64,000 nucleotides of DNA from Rhizobium phaseoli (GCF_003985125.1 NZ_ML133574.1:62001-126000); one strand, 5' to 3'; positions 46,545-57,558 are shown, counted from the stretch's first letter. The notes: a model not told the origin generated them from the sequence alone. Program-made: numbers and translations.

Positions 46545-48055
46545 TGACCGATTGGCCTATTCTTTCAACGGTCACCTTCCTGCCGCTCGCCGGCGTGGTG
46601 CTCCTGCTGCTGATGAACGGCGAGAGCGAGAGCGGCCGCAAGAACGTGCTGGGAATCTCGCTGATCACCACCGTCTTCACCTTCATCGTCTCGCTCGTCA
46701 TCTGGATCGGCTTCGACAATGCCAATCCGGGCTTCCAGATGGAACAGAAGTTTGACTGGCTCGGGACCGGCATCGGTTACCACGTCGGCGTTGACGGCAT
46801 CTCGATGCTGTTCGTCATCCTGTCGACCTTCCTCATGCCCTTCTGCGTGCTGGCGAGCTGGCTCTCGATCGAGAAGCGCCTGAAGGAATACATGATCGCC
46901 TTCCTCATCCTGGAAACGATGATGATCGGCGTCTTCGTCTCGCTCGATATCGTGCTCTTCTACGTCTTCTTCGAGGCGGGCCTCATTCCGATGTACCTGA
47001 TCATCGGCGTCTGGGGTGGCAAGGACCGCGTCTATGCGAGCTACAAGTTCTTCCTCTATACGCTGCTCGGCTCGGTGCTGATGCTGCTCGCCATCATGGC
47101 AATGTACTGGCAGGCCGGCACAACGGACATTACCGCGCTGCTCGCCTACAAGTTCCCGCCGGCGCTCCAGACCTGGCTCTGGCTTGCCTTCTTCGCCTCC
47201 TTTGCGGTGAAGATGCCGATGTGGCCGGTTCATACCTGGCTTCCGGATGCGCACGTTCAAGCGCCGACAGCAGGTTCGGTGATCCTGGCCGGCGTCCTGC
47301 TGAAGCTCGGCGGCTACGGTCTCATCCGCTTCTCGCTCGGCATGTTCCCGGTGGCGTCCGATTATTTCGCGCCGTTGGTCTTCGCGCTGTCGGTCATCGC
47401 CATCATCTACACCTCGCTGGTGGCGATGATGCAGGACGATATCAAGAAGCTGATCGCCTATTCCTCGGTGGCGCACATGGGCTATGTGACCATGGGCATC
47501 TTCGCCGCCAACATGCAGGGCGTTCAGGGTTCGATCTTCCAGATGCTGTCGCACGGCATCGTCTCGGGCGCGCTCTTCCTCTGTGTCGGCGTTGTCTATG
47601 ACCGTACCCATACCCGCGAGATCAATGCCTATGGCGGTCTCGTCAACAACATGCCGAAATATGCCGTAGCCATGATGGTCTTCACCATGGCCAATGTCGG
47701 GCTTCCCGGTACCTCGGGCTTCATCGGCGAGTTCCTGACGCTGATCGGCGTCTTCCGGGTCAACACCTGGGTCGCACTCTTTGCCGCCACCGGCGTCATT
47801 CTCTCGGCCGCCTATGCGCTCTGGCTCTATCGCCGGGTGATCTTCGGCGCGCTGGAGAAGGAAAAGCTGAAGGCGCTGCTCGATCTTTCGCCGCGCGAAC
47901 AGCTGATCCTCTACCCGCTGGTCGCTCTGACCATCTTCTTCGGCGTTTACCCGGCTCCGGTCTTCGATGCCACGGCCGCCTCGGTGGATCTGCTGGTCAA
48001 CAACTACACGGCCGCCGTGCACGCAGCGCAGAATATTGCGCTGTCTATGAATTGA
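46544..48055 (+). CDS. nuoM: NADH-quinone oxidoreductase subunit M
   Basis: A 503-residue antiporter-like subunit. The conserved Glu lies in [20 protein letters not shown], the Lys helix in [20 protein letters not shown] and the second Lys in [20 protein letters not shown]. Fourteen helices expected. Its ATG overlaps the nuoL stop (TGATG), consistent with coupled translation. Confidence 0.97.
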
Positions 48056-48073
48056 TGACGGGACTTATCGGAC

Positions 48074-49519
48074 ATGACCGCTGAAACAATCCTCCTCAGT
48101 CTGCATCTTTCCGTGCCGGAGCTGATCCTCGCGGTCGGCGCCCTGGTCCTGTTGATGGTCGGCGTCTTCTCAGGCGAGCGGTCGGGCCTCGTCGTCACCG
48201 GCCTCGCCATCGTGCTGCTGCTGGCTTCCGGCCTGTGGCTGCTCTTCGTGCCGGCCGAAGGCCTTGCCTATGGCGGCGTCTACATGGCCGACGGCTTCTC
48301 CCGCTTCATGAAGCTGGTGGCGCTCATCGGCTCGCTGGTCGCCCTGTTCATGACGATGGGCCACGCCCGCGAAAACCAGCTCGACAAGTTCGAGTTCCCG
48401 GTTCTGCTGGTGCTCGCGACCCTCGGCATCCTGCTGATGATCTCGGCCAACGACTTGATCTCGCTCTATCTGGCGCTGGAACTGCAGTCGCTGGCGCTCT
48501 ATGTCGTCGCCGCAATCAACCGCGACAGCCTGAAGTCGACCGAAGCCGGCCTGAAATATTTCGTCCTCGGCGCGCTTTCCTCCGGCATGCTGCTCTACGG
48601 CATGTCGCTGGTCTATGGCTTCACCGGCCATACCCATTTCGCCGAAATCGCCCAGGCGCTGTCGGTCGAGGGCGCACGGTCGCTCGGCCTCGTCTTCGGC
48701 CTGGTGTTCATCCTCGCCGGCATTGCCTTCAAGATCTCCGCCGTTCCCTTCCACATGTGGACCCCCGACGTCTATGAAGGCGCGCCGACGCCGGTCACCG
48801 CCTTCCTGGCCGCAGCCCCCAAGGTCGCCGCCATGGCGATGATGACCCGCATCGTCATCACCGCCTTCCAGCCGGTTCTCGCCGACTGGCAGCAGGTCGT
48901 CGTCTTCATCTCGATCGCTTCGATGCTGCTCGGCTCGTTTGCGGCGATCGGCCAGAAGAACATCAAACGGCTGATGGCCTATTCCTCGATCGGCCACATG
49001 GGCTACGCGCTGGTCGGCCTGGCTGCTGGCAACCAGACCGGTGTTTCCGGCGTCATGCTTTACATGGTCATCTACATGGTCATGACGCTTGGCAGCTTTG
49101 CGATCATCATGTCGATGCGCCGCAAGGACGGCACCGTCGTCGAAGACGTCTATGATCTCGCCGGTCTTTCCACGACCAACCCGTTCATGGCCGTGGTGCT
49201 GACGGCGCTGATGTTCTCGCTTGCCGGCATTCCGCCGCTCGCCGGTTTCTTCGCCAAGTATTTCGTCTTCGTCGCGGCGATCGAAGCCAAGCTTTATGCG
49301 CTGGCCATCATCGGCGTTCTCGCCTCGGTCGTCGGCGCCTATTATTACCTGCGCGTCATCAAGCTGATGTGGTTCGATGAGGCGACCGGCGAATTCGCCC
49401 GGGTTTCCGGCGCCCTGCGCCTGGTCTTCGGTCTCTCCGGTCTCTTCGTCACCGCCTATGTGCTGATCGGCGGGCCGATCGGCGGCGCGGCAGAGCTTGC
49501 CGCCGCGACGCTGTTTTAA
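48074..49519 (+). CDS. nuoN: NADH-quinone oxidoreductase subunit N
   Basis: A 481-residue antiporter-like subunit. Key parts: [20 protein letters not shown] (Glu), [20 protein letters not shown] (Lys) and [20 protein letters not shown]. Last nuo gene; its stop codon shares one base with the birA start. Confidence 0.97.
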   Translation: MTAETILLSLHLSVPELILAVGALVLLMVGVFSGERSGLVVTGLAIVLLLASGLWLLFVPAEGLAYGGVYMADGFSRFMKLVALIGSLVALFMTMGHARENQLDKFEFPVLLVLATLGILLMISANDLISLYLALELQSLALYVVAAINRDSLKSTEAGLKYFVLGALSSGMLLYGMSLVYGFTGHTHFAEIAQALSVEGARSLGLVFGLVFILAGIAFKISAVPFHMWTPDVYEGAPTPVTAFLAAAPKVAAMAMMTRIVITAFQPVLADWQQVVVFISIASMLLGSFAAIGQKNIKRLMAYSSIGHMGYALVGLAAGNQTGVSGVMLYMVIYMVMTLGSFAIIMSMRRKDGTVVEDVYDLAGLSTTNPFMAVVLTALMFSLAGIPPLAGFFAKYFVFVAAIEAKLYALAIIGVLASVVGAYYYLRVIKLMWFDEATGEFARVSGALRLVFGLSGLFVTAYVLIGGPIGGAAELAAATLF

Positions 49520-50283
49520 TGGTTTCCGACAGACGGCGCCGGATATCGCTCGGCGATTTCAGGCACGAGGCGCTGTCGGAAACATCGTCCACCAATAGCG
49601 AATGCCTCGCCCGGGCGCGGGCGGGGGATCCCGGAAATCTCTGGGTGACGGCCGAGAGGCAGACCGGCGGCCGCGGCCGCCGTGGTCGCCTCTGGGTGTC
49701 CGAACGCGGCAATCTCTACGCTTCCCTTCTGTTGATCGACCCGGCGCCGATGGAGCGCCTCGGCTCGCTGCCGCTGGCGGTTGCCGTCGCCGTGCACCAG
49801 GCGATCCGCCAGGTGCTGCCGCCGGGCGCCGAATCGCTCGAGGTCAAATGGCCGAACGATATTCTCATCGGTCGAAAGAAGACCTGCGGCATCCTCGTCG
49901 AGGGCGAACGGTTGCCGGACGGCCGTTATGCGCTGATCGTCGGCATCGGCATCAATGTCTCGGTCATGCCGGACAATCCGCTCTATCCCGTCACCTGTCT
50001 GCGTCAGCATGCCAGCGCGGCTTCGCCGGAGGAGCTCTTCGCCCATCTCTTCGCGGCGATGGCGGATGTGCTCGATCAATGGGACCAGGGCCGCGGCATT
50101 GCCGAGATCACGGGGCGCTGGCGCACCATTGCCTGTGGCATCGGCGAAAAGATCACCGTGAATTTACCGGACCGATCGATTTCCGGCCAATTCGCCGGAA
50201 TTGATGATAATGGCTTGTTGATGCTCGATATCGGCGCTGGCAGGATCATGCCCATTGCCGCAGGTGATGTGTTTTTTGGATAG
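49519..50283 (+). CDS. birA: Biotin-[acetyl-CoA-carboxylase] ligase (class I)
   Basis: A 254-residue enzyme that attaches biotin to carboxylase carrier proteins. It has LSETSSTNSECLARARAG, the biotinyl-AMP loop TGGRGRRGRLWVSERGNLYA, and SLEVKWPNDILIGRKKTCGI with the catalytic Lys. It lacks the N-terminal helix-turn-helix of E. coli BirA, so it is a ligase only. The C-terminal SH3-like part GQFAGIDDNGLLMLDI is present. Translationally coupled to nuoN. Confidence 0.95.
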   Translation: MVSDRRRRISLGDFRHEALSETSSTNSECLARARAGDPGNLWVTAERQTGGRGRRGRLWVSERGNLYASLLLIDPAPMERLGSLPLAVAVAVHQAIRQVLPPGAESLEVKWPNDILIGRKKTCGILVEGERLPDGRYALIVGIGINVSVMPDNPLYPVTCLRQHASAASPEELFAHLFAAMADVLDQWDQGRGIAEITGRWRTIACGIGEKITVNLPDRSISGQFAGIDDNGLLMLDIGAGRIMPIAAGDVFFG

Positions 50284-50300
50284 CGGAAAAAACGAAAATT

Positions 50301-51971
50301 ATGGCGAAACAGGACGAATTGGTATTCCTGCCTCTGGGCGGCGTTGGCGAGATCGGCATGAATCTCGCTCTTTACGGCTACGGCCCGCCCGAGCATCGCC
50401 AGTGGATCATGGTCGATTGCGGCGTCACCTTTCCCGGCCCGGATCTGCCGGGCGTCGACCTCGTCCTGCCGGACATCCGCTTCCTTGCCAATGAACGCAA
50501 GAACCTCAAGGCGATCATCATCACCCATGCCCATGAAGACCATTATGGCGCGCTTGCCGATCTCTGGCCCGGTCTCAACGTGCCGGTCTTCGCCTCGGCC
50601 TTTACGTCAGGTCTGCTCGAAGCCAAGCGCAATTTCGAGAAGGCGAGGATCGGCGAAGTGCCGGTGACGCCGTTCAAGGCAGGCGACACGATCAATGTCG
50701 GCCCCTTCAGCATCGAAGGTGTGGCCGTCAACCATTCGATCCCCGAGCCGATGTCGCTGATGATCCGCACGCCGGCCGGCAACGTGATCCACACCGGTGA
50801 CTGGAAGATCGACCACGAGCCCTCGCTCGGCCCCCTGACCGATGAGACGCGGTTCCGTCAGCTCGGCGACGAGGGCGTGCTGGCCCTGATGTGCGATTCC
50901 ACCAATGCGCTGCGCGACGGTGTTTCGCCCTCCGAAAAGGATGTCTCGGAAAGCCTGCGCAAGATCATCGAAGATGCTGAAGGCCGGGTGGCGATCACCA
51001 CCTTCTCGTCGAATGTCGGCCGCATCCGCACCGTCGCCGAGGCTGCCGAGGCGGCCGGCCGCGAAGTGCTACTGCTCGGCAGTTCGCTGAAGCGGGTCGT
51101 CGACGTCGCTCAGGATATCGGCCTGATGGAGGGCGTGAAGCCCTTCATCTCCGAGGAGGAATACGGCTATATCCCGCGCGACAAGGTCGTCGTCATCCTG
51201 ACCGGCAGCCAGGGCGAAGCGCGGGCAGCCCTTGCCAAACTCTCCCGCGACGAAATGCGCAATGTAGCCTTTGCGGCAGGCGATATCGTCGTCTTTTCCT
51301 CGCGTGCCATTCCCGGCAACGAGAAGGCGATCCAGGACATCAAGAACGGCCTCGTCGAGCAGGGCGTGCACATCATCACCGATACCGAGGCGCTCGTCCA
51401 TGTTTCCGGCCATCCGCGCCGCAACGAGTTGCAGCGCATGTACGAGTGGACGCGGCCGAAGATCGTCGTGCCGGTGCATGGCGAGGCGACGCATCTGACG
51501 GCGCACAAGGAGCTTGCCGAGCAATCCGGCATTTCGATCGTCCCGCGGGTGCGCAACGGCGATATCCTGCGGCTGGCGCCCGGTCCGGTCGAGGTGATCG
51601 GCGAAGCGCCGCACGGCCGTATCTACAAGGACGGCATGCTGATCGGCGATTTCGACGAGATGGGGATCGGCGAGCGCAAGAAACTCTCCTATGTCGGCCA
51701 TGTCGCTGTCAGCATCGTGCTCGACGCGCGTTATGATATCGTAGGCGATCCCGATCTCGTCTCGATCGGCCTGCCTGTTTATGACGAGGAGGGCGATGAG
51801 ATGGAGGATACGCTCTTCGACGCGGCGATCAGCGCCATCGAAAGCATTCCGCGGGCCCGCCGCAAGGATCTGGACATGCTGCAGGAGGCCGTTCGCCGCG
51901 CCATCCGCGCCGCTGCCAACCAGAGCTGGGGCAAGAAGCCCGTCGTTACCGCCTTCGTCACCAAGGTCTGA
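50301..51971 (+). CDS. rnj: Ribonuclease J
   Basis: A 556-residue metallo-beta-lactamase/beta-CASP RNase with 5'-exo and endo activity on RNA. Zinc motif ITHAHEDHYGALADLWP, further ligands in VIHTGDWKIDHEP and LMCDSTNALRDG. The beta-CASP part has VVVILTGSQGEARAALAKLS and VHVSGHPRRNELQRMYEW. Rhizobial RNase J matures 16S and 23S rRNA ends. It starts 17 bases after birA. Confidence 0.95.
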   Translation: MAKQDELVFLPLGGVGEIGMNLALYGYGPPEHRQWIMVDCGVTFPGPDLPGVDLVLPDIRFLANERKNLKAIIITHAHEDHYGALADLWPGLNVPVFASAFTSGLLEAKRNFEKARIGEVPVTPFKAGDTINVGPFSIEGVAVNHSIPEPMSLMIRTPAGNVIHTGDWKIDHEPSLGPLTDETRFRQLGDEGVLALMCDSTNALRDGVSPSEKDVSESLRKIIEDAEGRVAITTFSSNVGRIRTVAEAAEAAGREVLLLGSSLKRVVDVAQDIGLMEGVKPFISEEEYGYIPRDKVVVILTGSQGEARAALAKLSRDEMRNVAFAAGDIVVFSSRAIPGNEKAIQDIKNGLVEQGVHIITDTEALVHVSGHPRRNELQRMYEWTRPKIVVPVHGEATHLTAHKELAEQSGISIVPRVRNGDILRLAPGPVEVIGEAPHGRIYKDGMLIGDFDEMGIGERKKLSYVGHVAVSIVLDARYDIVGDPDLVSIGLPVYDEEGDEMEDTLFDAAISAIESIPRARRKDLDMLQEAVRRAIRAAANQSWGKKPVVTAFVTKV

Positions 51972-51973
51972 TC

Positions 51974-52378
51974 ATGCTCGGCCGGGTAAACCATATCGCC
52001 ATCGCCGTCCCCGACCTGACGTCGGCGGCGGCCGCCTATCGCGACACGCTGGGCGCTGCCGTGTCGCAGCCGCAGACGCTGCGGGAACACGGCGTCACCG
52101 TGGTCTTTGTCGAATTGCCGAACACCAAGGTCGAACTGCTGGAACCGCTTGGGGAAGCCTCGCCGATCGCAGCCTTCCTCGACAAGAACCCGTCCGGCGG
52201 CATGCACCATATCTGCTATGAGGTGGACGATATCGTCGGCGCCCGGGACCGTCTGATCGAGGCGGGGGCGCGGGTGCTGGGCGACGGTCAGCCGAAGACC
52301 GGCGCACATGGCAAGCCGGTGCTCTTTCTGCACCCCAAGGATTTCTTCGGCACCCTCATCGAACTCGAACAGGCCTGA
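51974..52378 (+). CDS. mce: Methylmalonyl-CoA epimerase
   Basis: A 134-residue VOC-fold enzyme that interconverts (R)- and (S)-methylmalonyl-CoA. It begins MLGRVNHIAIAVPDL with the metal His7. GGMHHICYEVDDI supplies the second His and FFGTLIELEQA the C-terminal Glu. Two bases after the rnj stop, so co-transcribed. The substrate mutase is not in this window. Confidence 0.93.
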   Translation: MLGRVNHIAIAVPDLTSAAAAYRDTLGAAVSQPQTLREHGVTVVFVELPNTKVELLEPLGEASPIAAFLDKNPSGGMHHICYEVDDIVGARDRLIEAGARVLGDGQPKTGAHGKPVLFLHPKDFFGTLIELEQA

Positions 52379-52537
52379 GTTCAACGTCAATCGACGGGTC
52401 TCGCTGCGGCAGAGTGACCCGAGGACGGCGAAATGTATCGTTCGCTTTGAGTTGGCCGCCATTCCGCCGTATAAGAACGCCTACTCGAAACGACAGAGCG
52501 GTCGCGTTCTGTCGGCAGGATGTCACTGGGAACCATA

Positions 52538-52813
52538 ATGCTTCAGACCTTCCTTCAGGGATTCGCCGTCTACTTCATCATCTGGTGGATGACGCTTTTT
52601 GCTGTTCTGCCAATCGGCCTGCGCACCCAGGCGGAAGACGACGATATCGTGCTGGGCACCGTTCCAAGCGCGCCCACCCGCTTTCGCGCCGCCTTCGTCT
52701 TTTCGCTGACGACGCTGATCTCGGCTCTGATTTATGGCCTCTGGTATGTCTGCGACACCTATTTCGGCTGGGGCTTCGACGCCCTTCCACAACTCGGGCC
52801 TAGCTTCTATTGA
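52538..52813 (+). CDS. DUF1467 small membrane protein
   Basis: A 91-residue protein with two transmembrane helices: FLQGFAVYFIIWWMTLFAVL and FSLTTLISALIYGLWYVC. The DUF1467 signature LPIGLRTQAEDDDIVLGTVP with SAPTRFRA between them is complete. Function unknown; the family is common in alphaproteobacteria just upstream of proS. An ATG at 52520 would add six residues; GGGA before 52538 favours the shorter form. Confidence 0.9.
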   Translation: MLQTFLQGFAVYFIIWWMTLFAVLPIGLRTQAEDDDIVLGTVPSAPTRFRAAFVFSLTTLISALIYGLWYVCDTYFGWGFDALPQLGPSFY

Positions 52814-52981
52814 TGGTAGCTTTTGCTCAAACTTTGGGCAGATGTAAAATTCAATGGGAAATCAGCTTCGTCATACCGGCGTCATGCTGTTGCGGCAAAG
52901 AGCTCGCCCAACGGAATGAGAGGTTTCCGTTACGCAAGCCAGCCGGATCGTGAATGGGATGGGAAGCCGAAAAGCCAAAAA

Positions 52982-53006
52982 AAAACAAGGCTAAAAGCCT
53001 TGTTTT
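52982..53006. terminator. Bidirectional intrinsic terminator
   Basis: Perfect arms AAAACAAGGC / GCCTTGTTTT around TAAAA. The T run ends the long nuo-to-DUF1467 transcript, 170 bases after its last stop. Confidence 0.85.
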
Positions 53007-53199
53007 AAGTATCGCGTGATCTGTAACCGTTGCCGGGGCTGCGACGAGCGCGCCTAAGATCTGATCCTCCCAAGACTTGACCGCGAATTCGGCAAGAATT
53101 TAGCTTCCTGCCTGTTTTGTGAGCTAAAGCTAGCTCAAACATTGGGCTTTGTCATTAGCTTTTTTTGCATTTTTGCTACACTCTAGCAAAATATTTCTG

Positions 53200-53228
53200 T
53201 TGACAAGATTTTCGTTCAAGTCCTTATA
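53200..53228 (+). promoter_or_regulatory. Sigma-70-type promoter of proS
   Basis: TTGACA, 17 bases, CTTATA in AT-rich surroundings, giving a leader of about 165 bases before proS. Confidence 0.6.
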
Positions 53229-53403
53229 AACACGCGCTTTTTCATGCCCTTTCATTTTGCGGGCGGGAACATGCGTATCCGGGAGGCAGGCGACAGCAGT
53301 TGCGGGTTTCCTTCCCGCCGCGAAGCGGCTATGAACGCTCCCACATTCACAATATACCTTCGATTCCGTGCTCCGCGGGATCTCAACTGCTTCGGAATCC
53401 GCC

Positions 53404-54726
53404 ATGCGTCTGTCCCGTTATTTCATGCCCATCCTCAAGGAAAACCCCAAGGAGGCGGAAATCGTCTCCCACCGGTTGATGCTGCGCGCCGGCATGATCC
53501 GCCAGCAGTCGCAGGGCATCTATTCCTGGCTGCCGCTCGGCAAACGCGTGCTCGACAAGGTCAACGCCATTATCCGCGAGGAGCAGAACCGCGCCGGCGC
53601 CATCGAGCTTTCGATGCCGACCCTGCAATCGGCCGAACTCTGGCAGGAAAGCGGCCGTTACGACGCCTACGGCAAGGAGATGCTGCGCATCAAGGACCGT
53701 CAGGAACGGCCGATGCTCTATGGCCCCACCAATGAGGAGATGGTGACGGATATCTTCCGTTCCTCGGTCAAGTCCTACAAGGACCTGCCACTCAATCTCT
53801 ATCACATCCAGTTGAAGTTCCGCGACGAGATCCGTCCGCGCTTTGGCACCATGCGCTCGCGCGAATTCATGATGAAGGATGCCTATTCCTTCGATCTGAC
53901 GCGCGAAGGGGCGGAGCATTCCTATAACAAGATGTTCGCCGCCTATCTCAGAACCTTCGATCGGCTCGGCCTGCGCGCCATTCCGATGCGCGCCGACACC
54001 GGCCCGATCGGCGGCAATCTCAGCCATGAATTCATCATCCTCGCCGATACCGGCGAATCCGAGGTGTTCTGCCATAAGGACTTCGTTGGCTTCGATATTC
54101 CCGGTGAGAACACCGATTTCGACAGCGTCGAGGGCCTGAAGGCGATCTTCGACAAGTGGACCTCGCTCTATGCGGCGACTTCGGAAATGCACGACGAGGC
54201 GGCTTTCAACGTCGTTCCGGAAGGCGAGCGTCTTTCGGCGCGCGGCATCGAGGTCGGCCATATCTTCTATTTCGGCACGAAATATTCCGAGCCGATGGGC
54301 GCGAAAGTGCAGGGGCCCGATGGCAAGGAACACTTCGTCCACATGGGTTCTTACGGTATCGGCCCGACACGCCTTGTTCCCGCCATCATCGAAGCATCGC
54401 ATGACGACAACGGAATCATCTGGCCGGCCTCGGTCGCGCCCTTCGATGTCGTGGTGATCAACATGAAGGCGGGCGATCAGGCCTGCGACGATACTTGCGA
54501 GCTGATCTATGCGGCGCTGACCAAGGCCGGCAAGGACGTGCTCTACGACGATACCGACGACCGGGCCGGCACGAAATTCGCGACCGCCGATCTGATCGGC
54601 GTACCCGTCCAGATCATCGCCGGCCCGCGCGCGGTCGCCAACGGCGAGGTCGAAGTGAAGGACCGCAAGACCGGCGCCCGCGAAACGATGACCATCGAAG
54701 CGGCGATCAACAGGTTCGTGGCTTAA
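53404..54726 (+). CDS. proS: Prolyl-tRNA synthetase (short form)
   Basis: A 440-residue class II synthetase. Motif 2 is [20 protein letters not shown] and motif 3 lies in [20 protein letters not shown]. The anticodon-binding domain forms the C-terminus ([19 protein letters not shown] onwards). It lacks the roughly 180-residue editing insert of E. coli ProRS, as is usual in alphaproteobacteria. I start at [20 protein letters not shown]; upstream in-frame codons are not family-like. Confidence 0.97.
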   Translation: MRLSRYFMPILKENPKEAEIVSHRLMLRAGMIRQQSQGIYSWLPLGKRVLDKVNAIIREEQNRAGAIELSMPTLQSAELWQESGRYDAYGKEMLRIKDRQERPMLYGPTNEEMVTDIFRSSVKSYKDLPLNLYHIQLKFRDEIRPRFGTMRSREFMMKDAYSFDLTREGAEHSYNKMFAAYLRTFDRLGLRAIPMRADTGPIGGNLSHEFIILADTGESEVFCHKDFVGFDIPGENTDFDSVEGLKAIFDKWTSLYAATSEMHDEAAFNVVPEGERLSARGIEVGHIFYFGTKYSEPMGAKVQGPDGKEHFVHMGSYGIGPTRLVPAIIEASHDDNGIIWPASVAPFDVVVINMKAGDQACDDTCELIYAALTKAGKDVLYDDTDDRAGTKFATADLIGVPVQIIAGPRAVANGEVEVKDRKTGARETMTIEAAINRFVA

Positions 54727-54741
54727 GGAAACGGAGGCGAA

Positions 54742-56046
54742 ATGGCAGAGGCAGCAGTGGACCGGAGTTCAACATCCGGTTTGGGTCCGGCTGGCAAGCC
54801 ATTTTCCACCTTCGAACGTCTCGTCGCCTGGCGCTATCTGCGCGCCCGGCGCAAGGAAGCCTTCATCTCGGTCATCGCCGGATTCTCCTTCGTCGGCATC
54901 ATGCTCGGCGTTGCGACGCTGATCATCGTCATGGCGGTCATGAACGGCTTCCGGACCGAGCTCGTCTCGCGCATCCTCGGCATCAACGGCCATATGATCG
55001 TCCAGCCGTCCGATGGCCCGTTCACCGATTATACCGACCTTACCAGCCGGCTGGCTGCCGTACCGGGAGTGAAGATGGCGCTGCCTTTGGTGGAAGGCCA
55101 GGTGCTCGCCTCCGCCCAGGCCGGCGGTAGCACCGGCGCGCTGGTGCGCGGCGCCCGCGCCGAGGACCTGACCAAGCTCAAGACGATCTCCGGCAACATC
55201 AAATCCGGCGACATGGTCGGTTTTGCCTCCGGCCAGGGCGTGCTGATCGGTACCGGCATGGCCACCCAGCTCGGCCTGAGCGTCGGCGACCTCATCACCC
55301 TGACGTCGCCGGACGGTGACATTACGCCGATGGGCGTCAGCCCACGCGTCAAGTCCTACAAGATTTCCGGCCTCTTCGAGATCGGCATGTCGGAATATGA
55401 TTCCTCGATCATCTTCATGCCGCTGGAGGAATCGCAGCTCTTTTTCAATGCCGAGGGACTGGTGCAGTCGATCGAGCTCTTCGTCGATCACCCCGACGAT
55501 ATCGACGCGCTGAGATCCAAGGTCGAGGAGGCGGCAGGCCGCCAGATCAACCTGACCGACTGGCGCCAGCGCAACCAGACCTTCTTTTCGGCGCTGCAGG
55601 TCGAGCGCAACGTCATGTTCATGATCCTGACGCTGATCGTGCTGGTGGCGGCGCTGAACATCATCTCCGGCCTCATCATGCTGGTGAAGGACAAGGGCAG
55701 CGATATCGCCATCCTGCGCACCATGGGCGCCAGTGCCGGCGCGATCATGCGCATCTTCTTCATGACCGGGGCGGCCATCGGTATCGTCGGCACCATTGCC
55801 GGCGTGCTGCTCGGCGTGCTCGTCTGCGTCAACATCGAATCCATCCGTCAGTTTTTCTCGTGGATCTCGGGTGAAATAATCTTCAATCCGCAGGTCTATT
55901 TCCTCAGCCAGCTGCCGGCGGAGATGGATCTCAGCGAAACGATCTCGATCGTCGTCATGGCACTGACGCTCTCCTTCATCGCGACCATCTTCCCGGCCTG
56001 GCGCGCCTCCAGGCTCGATCCGGTGCAGGCCCTGCGCTACGAATAA
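54742..56046 (+). CDS. lolC: Lipoprotein-releasing ABC transporter permease (LolC/E type)
   Basis: A 434-residue inner-membrane permease that works with LolD to release lipoproteins towards the outer membrane. It has one helix near residues 40-70 ([20 protein letters not shown]), a large periplasmic domain and three C-terminal helices with the FtsX signature [20 protein letters not shown]. It ends [12 protein letters not shown]. Alphaproteobacteria normally have one such permease that does the work of both LolC and LolE. Confidence 0.94.
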   Translation: MAEAAVDRSSTSGLGPAGKPFSTFERLVAWRYLRARRKEAFISVIAGFSFVGIMLGVATLIIVMAVMNGFRTELVSRILGINGHMIVQPSDGPFTDYTDLTSRLAAVPGVKMALPLVEGQVLASAQAGGSTGALVRGARAEDLTKLKTISGNIKSGDMVGFASGQGVLIGTGMATQLGLSVGDLITLTSPDGDITPMGVSPRVKSYKISGLFEIGMSEYDSSIIFMPLEESQLFFNAEGLVQSIELFVDHPDDIDALRSKVEEAAGRQINLTDWRQRNQTFFSALQVERNVMFMILTLIVLVAALNIISGLIMLVKDKGSDIAILRTMGASAGAIMRIFFMTGAAIGIVGTIAGVLLGVLVCVNIESIRQFFSWISGEIIFNPQVYFLSQLPAEMDLSETISIVVMALTLSFIATIFPAWRASRLDPVQALRYE

Positions 56047-56060
56047 GGAATGCCGCCTTC

Positions 56061-56744
56061 ATGAAACGCAACGTCGTTCTCAAGCTTACCGGCGTCGAGC
56101 GCCATTACGGGCAGGGCGATACGCTGCTCTCGATCCTGAAAGGCGCGGATTTCTCGCTGTCGAAAGGCGAGATCGTGGCCCTTGTCGCCCCCTCCGGCAC
56201 CGGCAAATCGACGCTGCTGCATGTCGCCGGCCTGCTTGAGCATCCCGATGGCGGGGAAGTCACGATCAACGGCCATGCCTGTGACGGCCTTCCCGACGGC
56301 AAGCGGACGGCGATCCGTCGCCGCGAAATCGGCTTCGTCTACCAGTTCCACCACCTGCTGCCGGAATTTTCCGCCCTTGAGAATATCATGATGCCGCAGC
56401 TGATCGCCGGGCTGTCCTGGAAGGAGGCCAGCGAGCGAGCCGGCCAGCTTCTCGATTACATGCGCATCGGCCATCGCGGCTCGCATCGTCCGGCCGAACT
56501 ATCCGGCGGCGAGCAGCAGCGCGTTGCGATCGCCCGCGCCGTCGCCAATGCGCCGACCCTGCTTCTGGCCGACGAGCCGACCGGCAATCTCGATCCAGAC
56601 ACCGCAAGCTACGTCTTTGACGCGCTGGAGGCGTTGGTGCGCCAGTCCGGCCTCGCCGCCCTTATCGCCACCCACAACCACGAACTCGCCGGCCGCATGG
56701 ATCGGCGCGTAACGATTTCGGACGGCAAGGTCGTCGATTTCTGA
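56061..56744 (+). CDS. lolD: Lipoprotein-releasing ABC transporter ATPase
   Basis: A 227-residue ATPase. Walker [22 protein letters not shown]-loop [16 protein letters not shown], signature [16 protein letters not shown], Walker [16 protein letters not shown], and the switch His in [10 protein letters not shown]. It starts 14 bases after lolC and forms the transport complex with it. Confidence 0.95.
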   Translation: MKRNVVLKLTGVERHYGQGDTLLSILKGADFSLSKGEIVALVAPSGTGKSTLLHVAGLLEHPDGGEVTINGHACDGLPDGKRTAIRRREIGFVYQFHHLLPEFSALENIMMPQLIAGLSWKEASERAGQLLDYMRIGHRGSHRPAELSGGEQQRVAIARAVANAPTLLLADEPTGNLDPDTASYVFDALEALVRQSGLAALIATHNHELAGRMDRRVTISDGKVVDF

Positions 56745-56786
56745 TGCATGTCGCCCGGATGTGCGCAGCGGTTGCCGGATAAAGAC
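56744..56786. repeat. RIME-like palindromic element after lolD
   Basis: Starts at the lolD stop with GCATGTCGCCCGG, centre GTGCGCAGCGG, and closes with CCGGATAAAGACA. The centre is related in reverse orientation to that of the element at 15730. Arms have diverged. Confidence 0.4.
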
Positions 56787-56838
56787 AAAGAGCGGACCCA
56801 TCAATCGACGGGTTGGAATCGACCCGCTTCCGGCTCCG

Positions 56839-57303
56839 TCAGGGGATGATCAGGCCACCGCGATAGTCGAGCGCGTAAGCCTTTCGCCCGTCGACCAGGA
56901 TGCATTCGTGACCGCTGAACCGTTCGCAGCCGCCTTCGCTGCGATCGATATAACGACCGAACGGATGGTCGAATTCCATTCCGCCGAGAAACCGATCCTG
57001 CCGATACATGGCAGAAAGCGCCGCCTTGATCACTGTGCCCGCTGCGCTGGCATCAATGAGATCGGGCGCAATGACCCAGCCGAAATAATTCATCGCCCAG
57101 ATCGGCTCGTCGGCAAACCACACCACTTCCTGTCCGGCAAAGTCGGTGCCGCCGAAATAGCTGTCGAGATAGCGCCAGTCGCCGCGCTCATAGCCGATAT
57201 CGTGAGACCCCAGCCGGCAGGGCGGACGCGGCACGCCGCCGCCGACATAACTGGCAGCTTTGGCTTCGACGACGAATTCGTTCAGCATCGCAGTCTCGGG
57301 CAT
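56839..57303 (-). CDS. DUF5680 protein with an upstream LexA box
   Basis: A 154-residue protein. It starts MPETAMLNEFVVEAKAASYV after a strong GGAGGAGGA site. The DUF5680 hallmarks are GSHDIGYERGDWRYLDSYFG, TDFAGQEVVWFADEPIWAMN and the end YALDYRGGLIIP. Function of the family is unknown; no signal or membrane segment. A perfect LexA site (57350-57364) lies 47 bases before the start and overlaps the -35 region, so the gene is probably DNA-damage inducible. It is transcribed divergently from the microprotein gene at 57587, which has its own LexA site. Confidence 0.85.
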   Translation of the reverse strand: MPETAMLNEFVVEAKAASYVGGGVPRPPCRLGSHDIGYERGDWRYLDSYFGGTDFAGQEVVWFADEPIWAMNYFGWVIAPDLIDASAAGTVIKAALSAMYRQDRFLGGMEFDHPFGRYIDRSEGGCERFSGHECILVDGRKAYALDYRGGLIIP

Positions 57304-57349
57304 AGGATCCTCCTCCTGACTCGTCAGCAGGGATATAGCAGAACGATCG

Positions 57350-57364
57350 GAACATAAACAGAAC
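57350..57364 (-). promoter_or_regulatory. LexA (SOS) box of the DUF5680 gene
   Basis: GAACATAAACAGAAC, a perfect GAAC-N7-GAAC. On the reverse strand it reads GTTC-N7-GTTC, with a CTATAT -10 about 11 bases downstream of it. Confidence 0.8.
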
Positions 57365-57529
57365 AAATGCGTTGAGCCTTTGTCATGGCGGAACGTCTCC
57401 ACGTTCTTTGCGGCATGACGGGTTTTCGAGGCCGCGGCTCGGCACCCCCAAGCCCGTCGCCGAAGCCTTCACCGAATCGTTGCATCGCAGGGTTGTTTTT
57501 CAAACGCAAGCAGAGAGAAAAGATTCCTG

Positions 57530-57558
57530 TTGACATCGGAACATAGATGGAACAAATT
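57530..57558 (+). promoter_or_regulatory. Promoter with embedded LexA box, microprotein gene
   Basis: TTGACA at 57530-57535, then 17 bases, then CAAATT as a weak -10. The LexA box GAACATAGATGGAAC (57539-57553, perfect GAAC-N7-GAAC) fills the spacer, the usual place for LexA repression. Confidence 0.8.

Larger units (their letters stand above)
52814..53403. other. Long intergenic region before proS
   Basis: About 590 bases without a supported gene. It has a strong hairpin at 52982-53006, an AT-rich stretch from about 53140 to 53235, and a good promoter at 53200. The short frames in it lack ribosome sites and domains. A structured leader is possible but no known riboswitch was recognised. Confidence 0.5.

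Noticed and set aside
53130-53405. Reverse frame upstream of proS
   Set aside because: Runs through the proS promoter and leader, has no ribosome site and no recognised domain.
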